Shown here one piece after another: positions 25,589 to 34,054 of a stretch of DNA of 64,000 nucleotides. The DNA is from Nitrospirota bacterium (GTDB taxonomy: Bacteria > Nitrospirota > Thermodesulfovibrionia > UBA6902 > JAJYJJ01): contig JAJYJJ010000007.1 of NCBI GenBank assembly GCA_021789595.1, forward strand, positions 35,510-99,509, in the 5' to 3' direction. Made by a program: the position numbers and the translations under genes. The notes beneath the pieces are model-generated. The model saw nothing but the letters and a program-made list of their open reading frames with translations, made no database searches and was not told the DNA's origin. The number at the start of each line of letters is the position of its first letter. The stretch's first letter is position 1.

Positions 25589-26378
25589 AAACCTCTTTGG
25601 CCTCATAGGCAGAAGGGCAATCCCGATCCTGAAGGATATAAACGATGCTGCAAGGCTTATAAACAATACCTTTTATTGGGCGTTTCTCTCCCCGTTTAAA
25701 GGCAAGGCAATCAGGTTCAGGGCGAGTATGTCTGAGATGGTAAAGGCAGGCTATAGCTCTGTCCCTATTGTAGCCACTATCTCACTGTTCGTGGGGATAA
25801 TCCTTGCGCTGCAGTCGGCCTATCAGTTGAAGAGGGTGGGGGCATTGATATATGTTGCAAACCTTGTGGGCGTCTCAATAACGAGGGAGCTCGGACCAAT
25901 ACTTACGGCCATTATAGTTTCAGGAAGGAGCGGCTCTGCATTTGCTGCTGAGATTGGCTCGATGAAGGCTGCAGAGGAGGTTGATGCCCTTATAAGCATG
26001 GGGATTAATCCTGTGAGATTTCTTGTTGTGCCGAAGCTCATTGCACTCATGGTTATGCTGCCTGCACTTACAGTCTTTTCTGACCTTATAGGCATCTTTG
26101 GTGGTTTCCTGCTTTCTATAACAGCCCTTGAGATACACCCATATAATTATTTTCAACAGACTATAAGGGCACTGCTCATCAAGGATATACTAACCGGGCT
26201 CATGAAGGCATGGGCATTTGGTGTTGTTATAACAATCGTTGGCGCATACCAGGGCTTTAAGGTGGAGGGAGGGGCTGAGGAGGTCGGTATGAGGACAACC
26301 GCATCGGTTGTGGCATCCATATTCCTGGTGATTGTCTTTGACCTCTTCTTTACGACCCTGTTTTACTATTTTACATAA
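25569..26378 (+). CDS. mlaE: MlaE-family lipid ABC transporter permease
   Basis: A 269-residue permease with five or six helices and the signature GRSGSAFAAEIGSMKAAEEVDALISMG found in MlaE/TTG2B proteins. With the ATPase, MCE protein and lipoprotein downstream it forms an Mla-type system that moves phospholipids between inner and outer membrane. I use the ATG at 25569 (or 25572), inside the end of the STAS gene, rather than the TTG further upstream. A palindromic repeat lies in the 135-base gap to mlaF. Confidence 0.92.
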   Translation: MMPSTTENLFGLIGRRAIPILKDINDAARLINNTFYWAFLSPFKGKAIRFRASMSEMVKAGYSSVPIVATISLFVGIILALQSAYQLKRVGALIYVANLVGVSITRELGPILTAIIVSGRSGSAFAAEIGSMKAAEEVDALISMGINPVRFLVVPKLIALMVMLPALTVFSDLIGIFGGFLLSITALEIHPYNYFQQTIRALLIKDILTGLMKAWAFGVVITIVGAYQGFKVEGGAEEVGMRTTASVVASIFLVIVFDLFFTTLFYYFT

Positions 26379-26415
26379 GACTTATGGGGGTTGCCAAGGT
26401 CGATGAGAATTTTGA

Positions 26416-26502
26416 CACCCTCCCCTCTATCCCCTCCCGTCAAGGGAGGGGAAATAAAAAAAGAATCCCTCTCCCCTTGCGGGAGAGGGTCAGGGTGAGG
26501 GG
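26416..26502. repeat. Intergenic palindromic repeat (two nested hairpins)
   Basis: CCCCTCCC/GGGAGGGG (26431-26451, loop GTCAA) and CCCTCTCCC/GGGAGAGGG (26467-26489, loop CTTGC) lie between outer arms CACCCT...AGGGTG. It is the only non-coding member of a C-tract/G-tract family whose other copies sit inside genes of this window. It interrupts mlaE-mlaF. Confidence 0.75.
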
Positions 26503-26513
26503 TATTTCGGAAG

Positions 26514-27299
26514 ATGGAAAAGGCAATAGAGGTTATAGGTCTTGTGACCCATTATGGAGACAGGGAGATCCTTAAAAACATATCCCTTTCCATACCAAGT
26601 GGGAAAACAACTGTAATACTTGGAGGAAGCGGTTGTGGCAAGAGCACTTTACTCAAGCACCTTATCGGCCTGTTAAAACCAACAAGGGGTAAAATCCTCA
26701 TAAACGGCAAGGATATAACTGTGATGAAAGATGAGGAATTAGATGAGGTCAGAAAGAGGATGGGGGTTTTATTTCAGGGTGCGGCGCTGCTTAATTCAAT
26801 GACCGTTTCAGAAAATGTTGCCCTTCCAATAAGGGAGCATACCAGATTAAAGGAATCCACCATACAGATTATGGTCCGCATGAAGCTCGACCTTGTCGGC
26901 CTCTCAGGCTTTGATAACTTTTACCCATCTCAGCTTTCAGGGGGGATGAAAAAGAGGGCAGGTCTTGCAAGGGCAATGGCATTGGACCCCGAGCTTATCT
27001 TCTTTGACGAACCATCTGCCGGGCTTGACCCTGTGACCGCTGCCGGCCTTGATGAGCTGATACTGAAGCTGAGGGATGTATTTAAGATGACCATAGTAGT
27101 TGTAACCCATGAACTTCCAAGTGTGTTCATGATTGCTGATTATGTTATCATGCTTGATATGGGTGATGTAATCTTCTCAGGCACCCTCGATGAATTGAGG
27201 GCATCTGATAATCCGAGGATAAGGATGTTTCTTGAGAGGAGGCCGGAGAAAGAGACCTATTCGCCTGAGGATTATTTCAGGATTATTGCAGGGGATTAA
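26514..27299 (+). CDS. mlaF: MlaF-family lipid ABC transporter ATPase
   Basis: A 261-residue ATPase with Walker A GGSGCGKST (about residue 38), signature LSGGMKKRAGLARAMA and Walker B LIFFDEPSAGLDP. It powers the MlaE permease. The ATG lies twelve bases beyond the intergenic palindrome, and no strong ribosome-binding site is visible, so the repeat insertion may have altered its translation. It precedes mlaD by fourteen bases. Confidence 0.93.
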   Translation: MEKAIEVIGLVTHYGDREILKNISLSIPSGKTTVILGGSGCGKSTLLKHLIGLLKPTRGKILINGKDITVMKDEELDEVRKRMGVLFQGAALLNSMTVSENVALPIREHTRLKESTIQIMVRMKLDLVGLSGFDNFYPSQLSGGMKKRAGLARAMALDPELIFFDEPSAGLDPVTAAGLDELILKLRDVFKMTIVVVTHELPSVFMIADYVIMLDMGDVIFSGTLDELRASDNPRIRMFLERRPEKETYSPEDYFRIIAGD

Positions 27300-27312
27300 C
27301 CATGGAGGGTAA

Positions 27313-28224
27313 ATGGCATATCTAAAGGATGAGATTAAGGCAGGCGCAATTATAGTTGCATCCCTGATTGTCCTGACTGTATTTATAATCCTGATTGGCG
27401 GGAGGCAGTTTTTTGAGAAGTTTGATAACTACTATGTAATGGTCATGAATGCCGGAGACCTTGAGGCAGGCGCACAGGTCAAGCTCGGTGGTGTGAGGGT
27501 TGGAAGGGTTCTGAGCATCAGGGCGCCGGAGGGTCCCGGCAAGCCTGTTACCATAGAGATTGGTATTAAAAAGGGGACAGCCCTGTATAAAGGGACAAGG
27601 GCGCTCATCACACAGATAGGCTTTGTCGGAGATACATATCTCCTGCTTTCTGTTGATAAGACATCCAGTGAGAGGCTAAAGGTTGGGGCTATTATACCCT
27701 CGGATGAGCAGGTTCAATTTACCATGCTCATGGCAAGGCTTGAGGGCCTTTCACAGTCTGTTGACGGTTTAATCAGGGATATAGACAGGCTTTTCAGCCA
27801 AAGGAATATAGAGGGCATCGAAAGGCTTGTTGGAAACACAAATAAGGCCATAGCCTCTGGGTCGTCAAATCTCGACAAGGTCGCATCAGGCCTAAAAGGC
27901 ACTACGGATAAACTGCAACTCGTCCTTGACGAGGTAGAGAAGCTTGTTCGGGGCAATAAAGCCGATGTCTCACAGATGATAAAAAAGGCGAGGGAAGACC
28001 TCGATAAGGCAGGGGACATGATTAGGACCATGGAGCAGACAGCAAAGACAGTGGATAAGACATCGAGATCTGTGGACAGGGCTATTGACCTGCAGTCGCA
28101 GAATCTCGATAATCTCCTTAATACTATGACCAGGACCACAGAGGACCTTCAGGATGTCCTTCAGGAGATAAAGAATAAACCATGGAGTATCCTCTACAAG
28201 GGAAGTAAGGGAAAGGAGGACTGA
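27313..28224 (+). CDS. mlaD: MCE-domain substrate-binding protein MlaD
   Basis: A 303-residue periplasmic protein anchored by one N-terminal helix (GAIIVASLIVLTVFIILIGG), followed by an MCE domain (about 38-120, with AGDLEAGAQVKLGGVRVG). A long helical C-terminus rich in Lys/Asp/Thr follows, predicted to be coiled coil. MCE hexamers carry lipids across the periplasm. It is encoded between the ATPase and the auxiliary lipoprotein. Confidence 0.92.
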   Translation: MAYLKDEIKAGAIIVASLIVLTVFIILIGGRQFFEKFDNYYVMVMNAGDLEAGAQVKLGGVRVGRVLSIRAPEGPGKPVTIEIGIKKGTALYKGTRALITQIGFVGDTYLLLSVDKTSSERLKVGAIIPSDEQVQFTMLMARLEGLSQSVDGLIRDIDRLFSQRNIEGIERLVGNTNKAIASGSSNLDKVASGLKGTTDKLQLVLDEVEKLVRGNKADVSQMIKKAREDLDKAGDMIRTMEQTAKTVDKTSRSVDRAIDLQSQNLDNLLNTMTRTTEDLQDVLQEIKNKPWSILYKGSKGKED

Positions 28225-28225
28225 G

Positions 28226-28870
28226 GTGCAGAGAGGTCTAATAATCTTATTGTCTGTTTTTTCCCTTTCAGCATGTACAATGTCTGAGACAAGGATATAC
28301 AGCCTTTATATGCCTAATCCCACTTCGCCCCCCCTTAGCAAAGGGGGGAACTTTGTAAGTCCCCCTTTGGGAAAAGGGGATATAGGGAGATTTTCAGATG
28401 CGTCCATCGCCATCCATGTATCTTCCCCGCGGTATCTTGCACAGCCGTACATTGCATACAGGAATTCACCATATCAGCTTAGCATCTCAAGGTATTCCAG
28501 ATGGGATTCATCTCCAAGCGATATGGTTAAAGAGGCATTTAAAGATTCCCTTTCCTCAATGGGACTATTTAAAGCAGTCAGGGTATCCAGTATCATCCCA
28601 AGGGGATTTTATTCACTTCAGATAGGCCTCAGACGGTTCGAGAGATTCGATGTTGGAAATGATTCCTTTGGTGAACTTGTCTTTGATGTTGATCTCCTTT
28701 CTCCTGACGGCAAGGAGATGTATCGGAGCACTGTCTCAAAAAAGATAAAACTCGATGACAGGGGCTTTTTGAGTCTTGCAAAGGGTTTAAGCATCGCCCT
28801 TAAAGAGGGGATAGGAGAAGCGGGGATTGGCATAGGCAGGGTTATTTCTAAGGAACAGCCTTTTCGGTAG
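28226..28870 (+). CDS. ABC transport auxiliary lipoprotein (PqiC-like) with repeat insert
   Basis: A 214-residue lipoprotein: signal peptide plus lipobox LSAC at about residue 17. The body matches ABC-type transport auxiliary lipoproteins (YSLYMPN..., YRNSPYQLSISRYSRW, GEFVF-like strands) that complete Mla/Pqi systems at the outer membrane. An in-frame palindromic repeat just after the lipidated region adds residues including SPPLSKGGNFVSPPLGKGD (28328-28388). The start is a GTG with AAAGGAGG. The last gene of the Mla operon. Confidence 0.75.
   Translation: MQRGLIILLSVFSLSACTMSETRIYSLYMPNPTSPPLSKGGNFVSPPLGKGDIGRFSDASIAIHVSSPRYLAQPYIAYRNSPYQLSISRYSRWDSSPSDMVKEAFKDSLSSMGLFKAVRVSSIIPRGFYSLQIGLRRFERFDVGNDSFGELVFDVDLLSPDGKEMYRSTVSKKIKLDDRGFLSLAKGLSIALKEGIGEAGIGIGRVISKEQPFR
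28328..28388. repeat. In-frame palindromic repeat in the lipoprotein gene
   Basis: Two hairpins: CCCCCCTT/AAGGGGGG (28329-28348, loop AGCA) and CCCCTTT/AAAGGGG (28362-28379). Translated as the family-typical PPLxKGG peptide, twice, in the linker behind the lipobox. Confidence 0.75.
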
Positions 28871-28909
28871 ATCTCAGTCTTGATTCCTGAAACTGATGAG
28901 CTTGTCGAA

Positions 28910-30859
28910 TTAGGCCTTGAGCTTTTTTTCATATCCCCTTGGTGTTACCATCCATCTATCAAAGAGGAATGTCTTGCTGTTTCCTATGATTACAGTGCTC
29001 TGCATGTCTATGTTGTGCTCAAGCATTTTATCCAGTGTAGTAATGGTTATACCTTCATCGTCCCTTGTTGCAGCCCTCACGATACCAACAGGTGTTTCAG
29101 GCGGCCTGTATCTTAAGATTATATCCCTTGCCCTGTTGATGTGCTCAACCCTTCCCCTGCTTTTAGGGTTGTAAAGGACTATTACAAAGTCAGCCATGGC
29201 TGCTGCATCAAGCCTTTTCTCTATTACCTTCCATGGCGTAAGCAGATCACTGAGACTTATGGATGCAAAGTCGTGCATAAGAGGTGCACCGAGTCTTGCT
29301 GCAGATGCATTGAGTGCAGTGATGCCTGGAATGACCTCAATATGAATTTCAGAACCCAGAACCCAGAACCCAGAATCCAGATTTTCACCCCCTCCCTTGC
29401 CCTCCCCCCTCGATGGGGAGGGATGGGTGGGTGGGTTGTGTTCTGTGCTCTGAGATCTGAGCATTTCAAACACCAGACCTGCCATGCCATATATGCCAGG
29501 ATCGCCGCCGCTTACGAGGGCAACAGCTTTGCCTGAAGATGCAAGCTCTATTGCCTTCTTACATCTGTCTACCTCCTGCATCATCCCTGATGATAAGACC
29601 TCTTTGCCAGGCAATAGGGGCTTTATCAGGTCGAGATATGTCTTATACCCGATTATGACATCTGCATCCTCTATAGCCTTTTTTGCCATTGGCGTGAGGT
29701 GTTGCAGACTGCCAGGCCCTGTGCCGACGATACAAAGTTTTGGAGTTTTGGAGTTTTGGAGCCCTGGAGTTTTCAACTCCTTAACTCCTAAACTCCCTGG
29801 CTCTTTAACTTCTGCTACCGCAACTGTTACATTCCCGATTTTCTGTTTTGCAATAAGGAGGGTGTCAGCCCCTGAGCCAAGGAGTGCTGCTGGTTCTGCG
29901 ACTGCATTGGCTCCTGTAGCTTTAATGGCAGCCTCTGATCTTGATACACCACTAACTGTGTTTAACTCTTCAGATGAAAAGAGCTTTATCCCGAAACTAT
30001 ATTTTTTAGAAAATGCCTTTAGGCCTGGTTCATTACGCTTTTTATCAATTGTTGCGATGCAGTGGATGGATAGGAACGATAGATTGTTCTGCTTCAATGA
30101 ATTTTTAATGGCGCCTTCTATTTCATCTGCTGATGTTCCGCTGTTGCATCCAATCCCTACGACGAGGTTTTTGGGCCTCAGGTAGAGTGGTTTTTTTAAT
30201 CCACCCTCGCCCCTATTTATTAAATGGGGGATTATCTCTGTTTTATTTGTAATTAATACATCTGCGGATCCCAGATCATCCACCCTCAAAAACTCATCAG
30301 GCAGCTTTATGTCTGCCCTCTGCCCTCTGCCTTCTGCCCTCTGCTGTATATATACTATCAATGAACCTCTGTTTAAGAGTCTTGTAGCTATTCGAGGGAT
30401 CAGCTTCCAGTCATCAATAATGAGATTGTTCTGCCTGGCCCACAGATCAATAGCAGGCATATTGTTCACATCTGATGCAGTAGTTATCACTGCCTCTGTG
30501 TGTGTGGGAGACTTTGTCTCCCCCACGAGCCCCCTCTTAGAATTCAGGAAACCTGCTATCTCTTTTGCGAGTGTATTTGCCCCACCAATATGTCCGCTCA
30601 GGAGGCTGATGGCAAAGTTCCCATTTTCATCGAGCACAACCACAGCAGGGTCTGTTTTTTTATCCTTTATCAGCGGTGCAATTGTTCTTACCACTATGCC
30701 TGCTGCCATAATAAAGATGAGGTTTCTGCATCCATTCCAGAGTTCAGGCATTATTGCAGATTCAAAACGCAGGATTTTCGCATCAGGATATAGCCCTTTA
30801 AGCCTCTGTGCAATCTTGAGGCTATTATCGCTTATGTAAAGGATAGCAGTAGTGGACAA
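28910..30859 (-). CDS. cbiGH: Fused CbiG-CbiH, anaerobic corrin ring contraction
   Basis: A 649-residue fusion. Residues 1-330 are CbiG, which opens the delta-lactone of cobalt-precorrin-5A (IFIMAAGIVVRTIAPLIKDKKTDPAVVVLDE, LSGHIGGAN, GIGCNSGTSADEIEGA). Residues about 375-649 are CbiH, the cobalt-precorrin-3 C17-methyltransferase (VGTGPGSLQHLT, SGGDPGIYGMAG, VIPGITALNASAARLGAPLMHDF, VLYNPKSRGR). Four repeat-derived inserts interrupt it, including one at the G-H junction. The start appears to be a TTG with AAGGAG eleven bases upstream. Confidence 0.9.
   Translation of the reverse strand: MSTTAILYISDNSLKIAQRLKGLYPDAKILRFESAIMPELWNGCRNLIFIMAAGIVVRTIAPLIKDKKTDPAVVVLDENGNFAISLLSGHIGGANTLAKEIAGFLNSKRGLVGETKSPTHTEAVITTASDVNNMPAIDLWARQNNLIIDDWKLIPRIATRLLNRGSLIVYIQQRAEGRGQRADIKLPDEFLRVDDLGSADVLITNKTEIIPHLINRGEGGLKKPLYLRPKNLVVGIGCNSGTSADEIEGAIKNSLKQNNLSFLSIHCIATIDKKRNEPGLKAFSKKYSFGIKLFSSEELNTVSGVSRSEAAIKATGANAVAEPAALLGSGADTLLIAKQKIGNVTVAVAEVKEPGSLGVKELKTPGLQNSKTPKLCIVGTGPGSLQHLTPMAKKAIEDADVIIGYKTYLDLIKPLLPGKEVLSSGMMQEVDRCKKAIELASSGKAVALVSGGDPGIYGMAGLVFEMLRSQSTEHNPPTHPSPSRGEGKGGGENLDSGFWVLGSEIHIEVIPGITALNASAARLGAPLMHDFASISLSDLLTPWKVIEKRLDAAAMADFVIVLYNPKSRGRVEHINRARDIILRYRPPETPVGIVRAATRDDEGITITTLDKMLEHNIDMQSTVIIGNSKTFLFDRWMVTPRGYEKKLKA
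29350..29436. repeat. Composite tandem plus palindromic insert in cbiH
   Basis: A CAGAACC-type heptamer array (29350-29380) abuts a C-tract/G-tract palindrome (29386-29436; CCCTCCCC...GGGGAGGG). Both are read in frame, giving PSPSRGEGKGGG and LDSGFWVLGSE between conserved CbiH motifs. They sit directly before the conserved VIPGITALNASAARLG segment. Confidence 0.7.
29736..29800. repeat. Tandem-repeat insert at the CbiG-CbiH junction
   Basis: Repeats of TTTTGGAG (three or four copies) followed by their complement (AACTCC units) form a degenerate inverted arrangement. It is translated as SLGVKELKTPGLQNSKTPK, exactly linking the CbiG and CbiH domains. Confidence 0.65.
30311..30346. repeat. TCTGCCC heptamer array inside cbiG
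   Basis: Five near-perfect copies of a seven-base unit (TCTGCCC) read in frame as QQRAEGRGQRAD within the CbiG domain, between a beta strand (SLIVYI) and KLPDEF. Confidence 0.65.
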
Positions 30860-30994
30860 TATTTTTGTGCTCCTTGATTTTATCTGATATGCCTATTATA
30901 TCAAAGTTAGCATTATGGAGGCCAATGTCAGTTGCCAGAATCGCTGCTGTAGAGTTGCAAGTCCCTTTTAAATCCATTTTATGGAGAAATAGTT

Positions 30995-31000
30995 TATAAT
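30995..31000 (+). promoter_or_regulatory. TATAAT box just upstream of the ABC-2 ATPase start
   Basis: A consensus TATAAT at 30995-31000 places the start site near 31007, next to the ATG at 31009. There is no ribosome-binding site and no good -35. This fits a leaderless message. Confidence 0.35.
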
Positions 31001-31008
31001 TCTATCCT

Positions 31009-31740
31009 ATGAACATTGTTACTGCAAAAGGACTGACAAAGGATTACGGCCCATTGCGGGCAGTAGACAATATAGATTTCGAGATATTTAAAGGCGAGTG
31101 TTTTGGCTTCCTTGGGCCAAACGGTGCAGGGAAGACAAGTGTAATGAGGATAATCCACTGCCTCATGCCGCCAACCTCTGGAGATGTGGCGGTATTCGGC
31201 ATGAGTGTGATTGAAAAACCGAGCCAGATAAAGTCAAAGATTGGTGTCATGCCGCAGGACGACAACCTTGACCCCGATCTTTCAGTCTTTGAAAATCTAA
31301 TCGTCTATGCACGGTATTTTGATATTCCGAGAAAGGATTCTTCTCAGCTTGCATGGGAGCTCCTTGAATTCCTCGGGTTAAAAGACAAGGCAGATGTAAA
31401 AATAAGAAGTCTCTCTGGAGGGATGAAACGAAGGCTCCTCCTTTCAAGGGCGCTGATAAACAATCCAGAATTATTGGTCCTCGATGAACCGACCACAGGC
31501 CTCGACCCGCACAGCAGGCTGATTGTATGGGAGAAGCTTGACTACCTCAAGTCAAAAAATACCACTCTCATCCTTACAACCCATTACATGGAAGAGGCTG
31601 AAAAACTCTGCGATAGGGTGGCGATCATGGATTCAGGCAAGATCATAGCCATTGATTCACCATTAAGACTCATGGGCATGCACGGCGGAAGCCTTGAGGA
31701 TGTCTATTTAAAACTCACAGGGAGGCCGCTTGAATCTTAA
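31009..31740 (+). CDS. ABC-2 type transporter ATPase
   Basis: A 243-residue ATPase with Walker A GPNGAGKTS (about 36-44), signature LSGGMKRRLLLSRAL and Walker B LLVLDEPTTGLDP. It belongs to the DrrA/NodI/CcmA-like group that works with ABC-2 permeases to export drugs, lipids or polysaccharides. It overlaps the permease gene by eleven bases. It interrupts the cbi gene group on the opposite strand, so it is probably unrelated to corrin synthesis. Substrate unknown. Confidence 0.9.
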   Translation: MNIVTAKGLTKDYGPLRAVDNIDFEIFKGECFGFLGPNGAGKTSVMRIIHCLMPPTSGDVAVFGMSVIEKPSQIKSKIGVMPQDDNLDPDLSVFENLIVYARYFDIPRKDSSQLAWELLEFLGLKDKADVKIRSLSGGMKRRLLLSRALINNPELLVLDEPTTGLDPHSRLIVWEKLDYLKSKNTTLILTTHYMEEAEKLCDRVAIMDSGKIIAIDSPLRLMGMHGGSLEDVYLKLTGRPLES

Positions 31741-32488
31741 GCGGGCATTCAGGGTCTGGCAGAGAAATCTCACGGTTTATACAAAGCTTTATAAGTCAAG
31801 TATAGCCTTGAATTTTGTGGAGCCGGTCATTTATCTTGCAGCATTAGGTCTTGGCTTAGGCGCTTTTGTGAAACAAATCAATGGAGTGCCGTATATAAAC
31901 TTTATAGCTCCGGGAATAATTGCCTCCTCAGCAATGTTTGCTGCAACCTATGAATGCACCTATGGCACCTATGTAAGGATGACCTTTCAGAAGACATTTG
32001 ATGCTATATTGGCCACACCTGTCAATATTGACGACATCGTGACAGGGGAATTAATGTGGGGCGCCACAAAAAGCGTGCTTTACGGAACGATAATCATGCT
32101 GGTTATCTCTGTCTTCGGGCTTGTGGGCTCTCCGCTGATAATACTCGCCATCCCAATCCTTTTTATAAGCGGGCTGGTCTTTGCTGAGGTATCAATAATA
32201 TTTACCGCTATTGTACCAGGGATAGATTCATTTAATTATTTCTATACCCTTTTAATGACTCCGATGTTTCTTTTCTCAGGAATCTTCTTCCCCCTTGATT
32301 CCCTGCCATCCATTGTTTCAAGGATAGCCTTTTTCACTCCCCTTTATCACCTTGTAAATATCTGCAGGTCTTTTTCATCCGGATTATTATCTGTCGCCAT
32401 ATGGGACATCATTTGGATCTTAGCTGTGGTTGTATTGCTCGCTGTAGTCCCCTTCAGGCTGATGCGTAGGCGTATATTAAGACCTTAA
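31730..32488 (+). CDS. ABC-2 type transporter permease (NodJ/DrrB-like)
   Basis: A 252-residue membrane protein with six helices, typical of ABC-2 permeases. The N-terminal cytoplasmic helix, the helix SPLIILAIPILFISGLVF and the conserved LMTPMFLFSGIFFPLDSLP loop are NodJ-like. The start is a TTG inside the end of the ATPase gene, with GGGAGG upstream. It converges on cbiF with only four bases between. The exported substrate cannot be read from sequence. Confidence 0.88.
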   Translation: MNLKRAFRVWQRNLTVYTKLYKSSIALNFVEPVIYLAALGLGLGAFVKQINGVPYINFIAPGIIASSAMFAATYECTYGTYVRMTFQKTFDAILATPVNIDDIVTGELMWGATKSVLYGTIIMLVISVFGLVGSPLIILAIPILFISGLVFAEVSIIFTAIVPGIDSFNYFYTLLMTPMFLFSGIFFPLDSLPSIVSRIAFFTPLYHLVNICRSFSSGLLSVAIWDIIWILAVVVLLAVVPFRLMRRRILRP

Positions 32489-32492
32489 TTAG

Positions 32493-33248
32493 TTACTCCC
32501 TGTATCCGTGCTTAAAATCCCTGTTATAAAGCCTTGATTCTTTTTTTAGAGCTGTCTCAGATGCCCTCAGTGCCTCGCCAACATATATCACTGCGGTCTT
32601 TTTGATGCCGGCAGATCTAACAAGTTCAACGATGTCTTTCAAAGATCCCCTGATTACTTTTTGTTCGGGCCATGATGCCTTTTCAATAACCACCACAGGT
32701 GTGTCCTCCGGATAGCCGTTTAACAGTTCATTCCTTATCTTTTCAATCATCCCTGCACTCAGAAAGATCACCATGGTTGCCCTGTGCCTTGAAAGTTCGC
32801 TGAGTCTTTCTCTTTCCGGTACTGGAGTTCTTCCCTCAATGCGGGTGAATATGACTGTCTGGCTTATCTCAGGTATGGTAAGCTCCTGTCCAAGAATCGC
32901 AGCGCCTGCCATTGCAGAGGAGACACCAGGGATAACCTCATACCCTATTTTTAATTCACGCAGTCTTTCTATCTGCTCTGATATGGCACTGTAAAATGAT
33001 GTATCGCCTGTGTGGAGCCTTACAACTGTTCTGCCTTTGTCAACAGAGTTTTTTATGATATCAATAATCTCAGTGAGGTTCATCTTTGCAGAGTCAAAAA
33101 CCTCTGCCTTTATTCCCCTGAGAAGTCCTTGATTAACAAGGCTTCCTGCATAAATTACGACATCTGCTTTATCAAGGAGATTTCTTCCTTTGATGGTTAT
33201 CAATTCCGGGTCGCCCGGACCTGCACCTATAAAATAGACCTTGCTCAT
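32493..33248 (-). CDS. cbiF: CbiF, cobalt-precorrin-4 C11-methyltransferase
   Basis: A 251-residue SAM-dependent tetrapyrrole methylase. Motifs: VYFIGAGPGDPELITIKG at the N-terminus, VVIYAGSLVN, RLHTGDTSFYSAISEQ (family-typical LHTGDPS-like) and VIPGVSSAMAGAAILGQELT. It methylates C11 of cobalt-precorrin-4 in anaerobic cobalamin synthesis. Its start overlaps the stop of cbiL (ATGA), the last of three overlapping genes. Confidence 0.93.
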   Translation of the reverse strand: MSKVYFIGAGPGDPELITIKGRNLLDKADVVIYAGSLVNQGLLRGIKAEVFDSAKMNLTEIIDIIKNSVDKGRTVVRLHTGDTSFYSAISEQIERLRELKIGYEVIPGVSSAMAGAAILGQELTIPEISQTVIFTRIEGRTPVPERERLSELSRHRATMVIFLSAGMIEKIRNELLNGYPEDTPVVVIEKASWPEQKVIRGSLKDIVELVRSAGIKKTAVIYVGEALRASETALKKESRLYNRDFKHGYRE

Positions 33249-34054
33249 TTCCTGATTATCACCATAGAAAAGTAATTGAGGTCTTCTTCCTTCATGTCCC
33301 TGAGATCTTTAAAAATCCTCTCATCCTTCATCCCTGCCCTTGAGATATAGATGGAGTTGTTTAAAAGATTCATCTCCTCAAGGGTCTTCAGGATTTTATC
33401 AAATACCCTGTGAACCTTCATGAGCACGATGGTATCAAAGCCCTCCAGTATCTCCTTTAGATTGTCCGCATAGGTTGCTGGGATTACGGCAATCTTTTCA
33501 TCTGCAAGGCCTAAGGATATTCCTGCCCTTGAAGCAGCGGCATTGATGGATGATACACCAGGAATTATCTCGATGTTCAGGTCTGGATTGAGTTCAAGAA
33601 GTCTGTCATACAGATAAAAGAATGTGCTGTAGATTGCGGGGTCCCCTATAGTGATGAAGGCCATATCAATGCCCCTGGTAAGCATGCTCAGGACAATCTC
33701 TACGGTCTCATTCCATTTTGTATCTAACTCGCAATTGTCAGAATACAGACTATTGCCCCCTCCCTTGCCCTCCCCCTTGCAGGGGGAGGGGTGGGTGGAG
33801 GTCGCTGTGTTCTGTTCTCTGTGTTCTGTTCTCTGTCCTCTTGTTTTCCTCATGGGGAAATGTGCTTCGATGATTTCTTTGTCCTTTATGTCTATTGTTT
33901 TTTCCACAATAGATAATGCAAGACTGCTTCCCTCTTGTCTTCCCTTTGGGACACAGATGCATGGTATATCCCTTAGAATACGCGCTGCCTTGAGCGTCAG
34001 TAACTCAGGGTCTCCAGGACCGACACCTATGACATAAAGGGTGCCTGTCATCAT
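33245..34054 (-). CDS. cbiL: CbiL, cobalt-precorrin-2 C20-methyltransferase, with repeat insert
   Basis: A 269-residue tetrapyrrole methylase (LYVIGVGPGDPELLTLKA, AFITIGDPAIYSTFFYLYD, IIPGVSSINAAASRAG). It adds the C20 methyl group to cobalt-precorrin-2. Residues about 70-100 are an in-frame insert of a tandem array plus palindrome (RGQRTEHREQNTATSTHPSP then CKGEGKGGG), absent from the normal family pattern at this loop. Two tandem ATGs (34054, 34051) are possible starts. It overlaps cbiF and cbiET. Confidence 0.92.
   Translation of the reverse strand: MMTGTLYVIGVGPGDPELLTLKAARILRDIPCICVPKGRQEGSSLALSIVEKTIDIKDKEIIEAHFPMRKTRGQRTEHREQNTATSTHPSPCKGEGKGGGNSLYSDNCELDTKWNETVEIVLSMLTRGIDMAFITIGDPAIYSTFFYLYDRLLELNPDLNIEIIPGVSSINAAASRAGISLGLADEKIAVIPATYADNLKEILEGFDTIVLMKVHRVFDKILKTLEEMNLLNNSIYISRAGMKDERIFKDLRDMKEEDLNYFSMVIIRK
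33757..33845. repeat. Composite palindromic plus tandem insert in cbiL
   Basis: CCCTCCCCCT (33768-33777) pairs perfectly with AGGGGGAGGG (33781-33790). It is followed by an array of TGTTCTG/TTCTCTG units (33804-33845). Same composition and order as the insert in cbiH, in a surface loop of a homologous methylase. Confidence 0.75.

Noticed and set aside
26416..26502. The mlaE-mlaF palindrome as a terminator
   Set aside because: No T-run follows, the downstream genes belong to the same transporter, and it matches the dispersed repeat family.
30825..30977. A 50-codon minus-strand frame (MDLKGTCNSTAAILATDIGL...) overlapping the cbiGH start
   Set aside because: It looks protein-like and could be a gene remnant, but it has no recognised family, and the overlapping cbiGH frame is certain.
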